NCBI RefSeq assembly: GCF_900182545.1
Contig: NZ_FXTJ01000004.1
Span: 310,001-374,000 of the forward strand
Direction: 5' to 3'
DNA length: 64,000 nucleotides
Source of the DNA: Geodermatophilus aquaeductus
GTDB lineage: Bacteria; Actinomycetota; Actinomycetes; Mycobacteriales; Geodermatophilaceae
The notes below the pieces were generated by a model that saw nothing but the letters and a program-made list of their open reading frames with translations, had not been told where the DNA came from and did not search any database. This document shows, one piece after another, positions 60,694 to 64,000 of the stretch. Every line of letters begins with the position of its first letter. Within the stretch, counting starts at the first letter, position 1. A program made the translations under genes and the position numbers.

Positions 60694-61413
60694 ATGACCC
60701 CTCCCCTCGCCGTCCTCGTGCACGGCCTCTGGCACGGCGCCTGGTGCTGGGACGACGTCCGGGCCGCGCTGTCGGCCCGCGGCGTCGACAGCGTCGCCGT
60801 CGACCTGCCCCTCACCGACCTCGCCGCCGACACCGCGGCCGTGCGCGCCGCGCTGGACGCCGCCGGCCGGCCCGCCGTGCTGGTCGGGCACTCCTACGGC
60901 GGCGCGGTGGTCACCGCGGCCGGCGCGCACCCGCTGGTCCGCGAGCTGGTCTACGTCGCCGCCTTCCAGCTCGACGACGGCGAGTCGGTGAGCCGCACCC
61001 GGTTCGCCGACCTGCCCGACACCCGCCTGGCCGAGGCGATGGTGGTCGACGGCGACGAGGTCGGGCTGGACCCGGTGCTCGGCGCGCGGCTGCTCTACGG
61101 CGACGCCCCGGCCGACGTCACCGCGGCGGCCGTGGCACGCCTGCGCCCGGTCGGCCGGCGGGTGTTCCGCGGCGTCCCGGAGGCGATCGCCTGGCGCAGC
61201 GTGCCCTCGACCTCCGTCGTCTGCACCGCCGACGAGGTCGTGCACCCGGAGCGTCAGCGGGCGATGGCCGCGCGCGCCACGCGCACCGTGGAGTGGGTGT
61301 GCGGCCACAGTCCGCTGGCCACCCGCCCCGACGCGGTCGCCGGCGTGGTCGCGGGGCGTGTCGCCGCCGTGGCCGCGGAGCCCGGTCAGCCGGGGGCGGC
61401 GCCCAGCAGGTAG
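60694..61413 (+). CDS. Alpha/beta-fold hydrolase
   Basis: A 239-residue hydrolase with the oxyanion-hole segment 'VLVHGLWHGAWCWD', nucleophile elbow 'LVGHSYGGAVV' and a late histidine in 'CGHSPLATRP', like EstC/salicylate-esterase relatives. The probable acid lies in 'VVCTADEVVHP'. It is cytoplasmic, with no signal. The last 28 bases overlap the end of the convergent TetR gene. The substrate is unknown; small esters are typical. Confidence 0.85.
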   Translation: MTPPLAVLVHGLWHGAWCWDDVRAALSARGVDSVAVDLPLTDLAADTAAVRAALDAAGRPAVLVGHSYGGAVVTAAGAHPLVRELVYVAAFQLDDGESVSRTRFADLPDTRLAEAMVVDGDEVGLDPVLGARLLYGDAPADVTAAAVARLRPVGRRVFRGVPEAIAWRSVPSTSVVCTADEVVHPERQRAMAARATRTVEWVCGHSPLATRPDAVAGVVAGRVAAVAAEPGQPGAAPSR

Positions 61414-62042
61414 CGCACCGCCGTCTCGCCCAGGTCGGCGACGAACCGCTCGTCGTCCACCGGGACCGGCGTGGCGAAGGCGGGGCCGTAGGCGACCCGG
61501 ATGACCGACGTGGCGAACACCGTGCCGAAGACCGAGCGGACGGCGGCCTCCGGGTCCTCGTGCCCGATCTCGGCACGCGCCCGCAGCACCACCCGCGCGA
61601 AGCCCTCCCCGAGCTCCTCGCCGTACCGCGACCCCCGGCGCCGGACCTCCTCGTGGGCCGCCGACACCAGCACGACCGCCTGCAGGAAGCGCGCGTGGCG
61701 CAGGGAGACGCCCACCATCTCCGCGACCGCGCCGCGCACCAGGTCCGCCGCGGCGAGCCCGTCCCAGCGCGCGTCGTCGGCGAAGACCTCCTGGCCGGCC
61801 CGCAGCCGGGCGATGCCGTGCTCGTACACGGCCAGGAACAGCGCGTCCTTGGTGTCGACCCGCGCGTACAGGGCGCGCGGCGCCACGCCGGCGCGCTCGC
61901 AGACCGCCGCGATGGTGAACGCGTCGTAGCCGCCGTCCTCGAGCAGCGCGACCCCGGCGTCGAGCACCCGGTTCCAGGCCTCCCGGCTGCGCCGCTGCAG
62001 CGGCGGCCGGACCTCCAGCGACGTCTCCGCGGCGGCACTCAC
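61386..62042 (-). CDS. TetR-family transcriptional regulator
   Basis: A 218-residue TetR protein: the helix-turn-helix is at residues 22-65 ('YDAFTIAAVCERAGVAPRALYARV'), followed by all-helical ligand-binding domains. The start is GTG 62042, just after the GGGAGGG region; the longer frame to 62114 would overlap the divergent promoter. A perfect inverted repeat in the divergent region is the likely operator, so it probably represses the flavin monooxygenase gene and itself. Confidence 0.8.
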   Translation of the reverse strand: MSAAAETSLEVRPPLQRRSREAWNRVLDAGVALLEDGGYDAFTIAAVCERAGVAPRALYARVDTKDALFLAVYEHGIARLRAGQEVFADDARWDGLAAADLVRGAVAEMVGVSLRHARFLQAVVLVSAAHEEVRRRGSRYGEELGEGFARVVLRARAEIGHEDPEAAVRSVFGTVFATSVIRVAYGPAFATPVPVDDERFVADLGETAVRYLLGAAPG

Positions 62043-62128
62043 GGACCCATGCTCCCGCCCTCCCCGGCCGGCCGGCGGACGCGGTCCTTGACACGGCGGT
62101 GAGCCGGACCACATCCTCTCCCACAGAG

Positions 62129-62144
62129 CGTAGTGCTCACTACG
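62129..62144. promoter_or_regulatory. TetR operator candidate, perfect inverted repeat
   Basis: CGTAGTG and CACTACG flank a two-base centre (62129-62144) in the 125-base divergent region, 24 bases before the monooxygenase start. Size and position are typical of a TetR-family operator. Confidence 0.6.
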
Positions 62145-62167
62145 GTTCGGACACCAGGAGATCTGCG

Positions 62168-63376
<1,209 letters not shown>

Positions 63377-63385
63377 GCGCGCCGG

Positions 63386-63799
63386 TCAGGCGCCCGCGGC
63401 CAGCCGCCGGCCCATCTGCTCGTGGACGGTCTGGATCGCCTGCAGGGGACGCACCATCACCCGGAACTCCACGATCCGCCCGGCCTCGTCGCAGCGGACG
63501 ATGTCGACGCCGTTGACGTACTTGCCCTCGACGCTCGTCTCGAACTCCAGGACCGCGGTGTCCCCGGCGAGGACCTCCTTCGTGTACCGGAACGCCCCGC
63601 CCGGGCCGTCGGCGGTGGCGTCGCCGGCCAGGGCGACGGCCGCGGCGGCGAGGTACCGCGCGGTGACCTCCCTGCCGCGCTGCGGGGTGAAGACGACCGG
63701 TGAGTAGAAGACGACGTCGTCGGCGAGCAGGTCGTCGAGGGCGGCCGGGTCCCCGCCCTCCATGTACCGGTGCCAGCGGGCGATGACGTCGTCGATCAC
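63386..63799 (-). CDS. SnoaL/NTF2-like small protein
   Basis: A 137-residue cone-fold protein ('WHRYMEGGDPAALDDLLADDVVFYSP' opening, 'VRCDEAGRIVEFRVMVRPL' near the end), typical of SnoaL-like proteins with about 130 residues. GTG 63799 overlaps the stop of the upstream transporter gene. The function is unknown; relatives include ketosteroid-isomerase-like enzymes and proteins without activity. It ends ten bases after the convergent monooxygenase gene. Confidence 0.75.
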   Translation of the reverse strand: MIDDVIARWHRYMEGGDPAALDDLLADDVVFYSPVVFTPQRGREVTARYLAAAAVALAGDATADGPGGAFRYTKEVLAGDTAVLEFETSVEGKYVNGVDIVRCDEAGRIVEFRVMVRPLQAIQTVHEQMGRRLAAGA

Positions 63800-64000
63800 G
63801 GGGTTCCTCCTCGTCGGCTGCGCAGGCCCCGATCGTGCACCCCCGCGGCCGTCGCGCGGAGGACGTCGACGCTGAGCGCGGCGCCGACCGCCGCGACGAG
63901 CCCGGCGAGGAGGAAGGGCACGAGGAACGAGCCCGACGTCTCGGCGAGCAGTCCGCCCAGCGGCGGCCCGCACAGCTGCGCCAGGCCGAAGGCCAGCGTG
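63796..64000 (-). CDS. MFS-type transporter, C-terminal end (5' part outside window)
   Basis: The minus-strand frame is open from the right edge and encodes about 68 residues, with 'AQLCGPPLGGLLAETSGSFLVPF' and a second hydrophobic stretch, as in the last two helices of YbfB/YjiJ-like or other MFS transporters, then a basic tail. The stop overlaps the GTG start of the SnoaL-like gene. The family assignment is tentative, because so little of the protein is visible. Confidence 0.6.
   Translation of the reverse strand, partial: TLAFGLAQLCGPPLGGLLAETSGSFLVPFLLAGLVAAVGAALSVDVLRATAAGVHDRGLRSRRGGTP

Overview
The window reads as chromosomal DNA of a free-living, very GC-rich actinobacterium. Third codon positions are almost always G or C, GTG starts are frequent, neighbouring genes often overlap by GTGA or ATGA, and an F420-type LLM oxidoreductase, a mycofactocin-type regulator and a mycofactocin-type SDR remnant are present. 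A soil or plant-associated member of the Geodermatophilaceae or relatives would fit, but no rRNA or marker gene fixes the taxon. No tRNA, rRNA, insertion sequence, phage gene or CRISPR array was found, and no gene-free stretch exceeds 300 bases.

Layout. 0-10 kb: a PucR-type regulator end, then an FCD/GntR-controlled catabolic locus (permease and LLM oxidoreductase; a soluble Cache-domain protein coupled to the regulator; a divergent operon of Fe-S protein, FAD oxidase, small unknown protein and aldehyde dehydrogenase). 10-14.4 kb: an aldehyde dehydrogenase, a TetR regulator resembling MftR, a MoxR/VWA pair, and an SDR gene reduced to its two ends. 14.4-34 kb: a ROK-controlled island whose operon runs about 15 kb leftwards from a dipeptide-type ABC transporter through a dehydrogenase, a GMC oxidase, a fused C-deglycosidase-like protein, two glycoside hydrolases, a second dehydrogenase, an esterase with a frameshift and a nucleoside hydrolase. 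A GH78 rhamnosidase is divergent. 34-57.5 kb: a second island under another ROK regulator, with a sugar ABC transporter, two unlike CarB/CarC-type pairs, two more GMC oxidases, an NTF2-like protein, an MFS transporter, four alternating TIM-barrel genes, a hydroxypyruvate-isomerase-like protein, a ThuA-like protein and a flavin monooxygenase. 57.5-64 kb: ordinary genes (MASE1-SpoIIE phosphatase, ABM-like protein, hydrolase, TetR plus flavin monooxygenase, SnoaL-like protein, end of a transporter).

How the genes may work together. The recurring set of GMC oxidase, xylose-isomerase-like TIM barrel and small DUF6379-like partner is the signature of C-glycoside breakdown: oxidation of the sugar at C3 (CarA/DgpA type), then cleavage of the C-C glycosidic bond by a CarB/CarC (DgpC/DgpB) complex. 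The window holds three GMC oxidases and three CarB/CarC-type units, one of them a single fused polypeptide. Rhamnosidase, GH43 and GH35/42-like enzymes could trim O-linked sugars first, two ABC systems could import the glycosides, and dehydrogenases, TIM barrels and ThuA could process keto-sugars. Substrates are inferred from family resemblance only. The two islands carry different putative operators (GTGCC/GGCAC in the first; ACTTCTTCC half-sites in a 9-7-9 layout in the second), which suggests two separately induced systems for related substrates.
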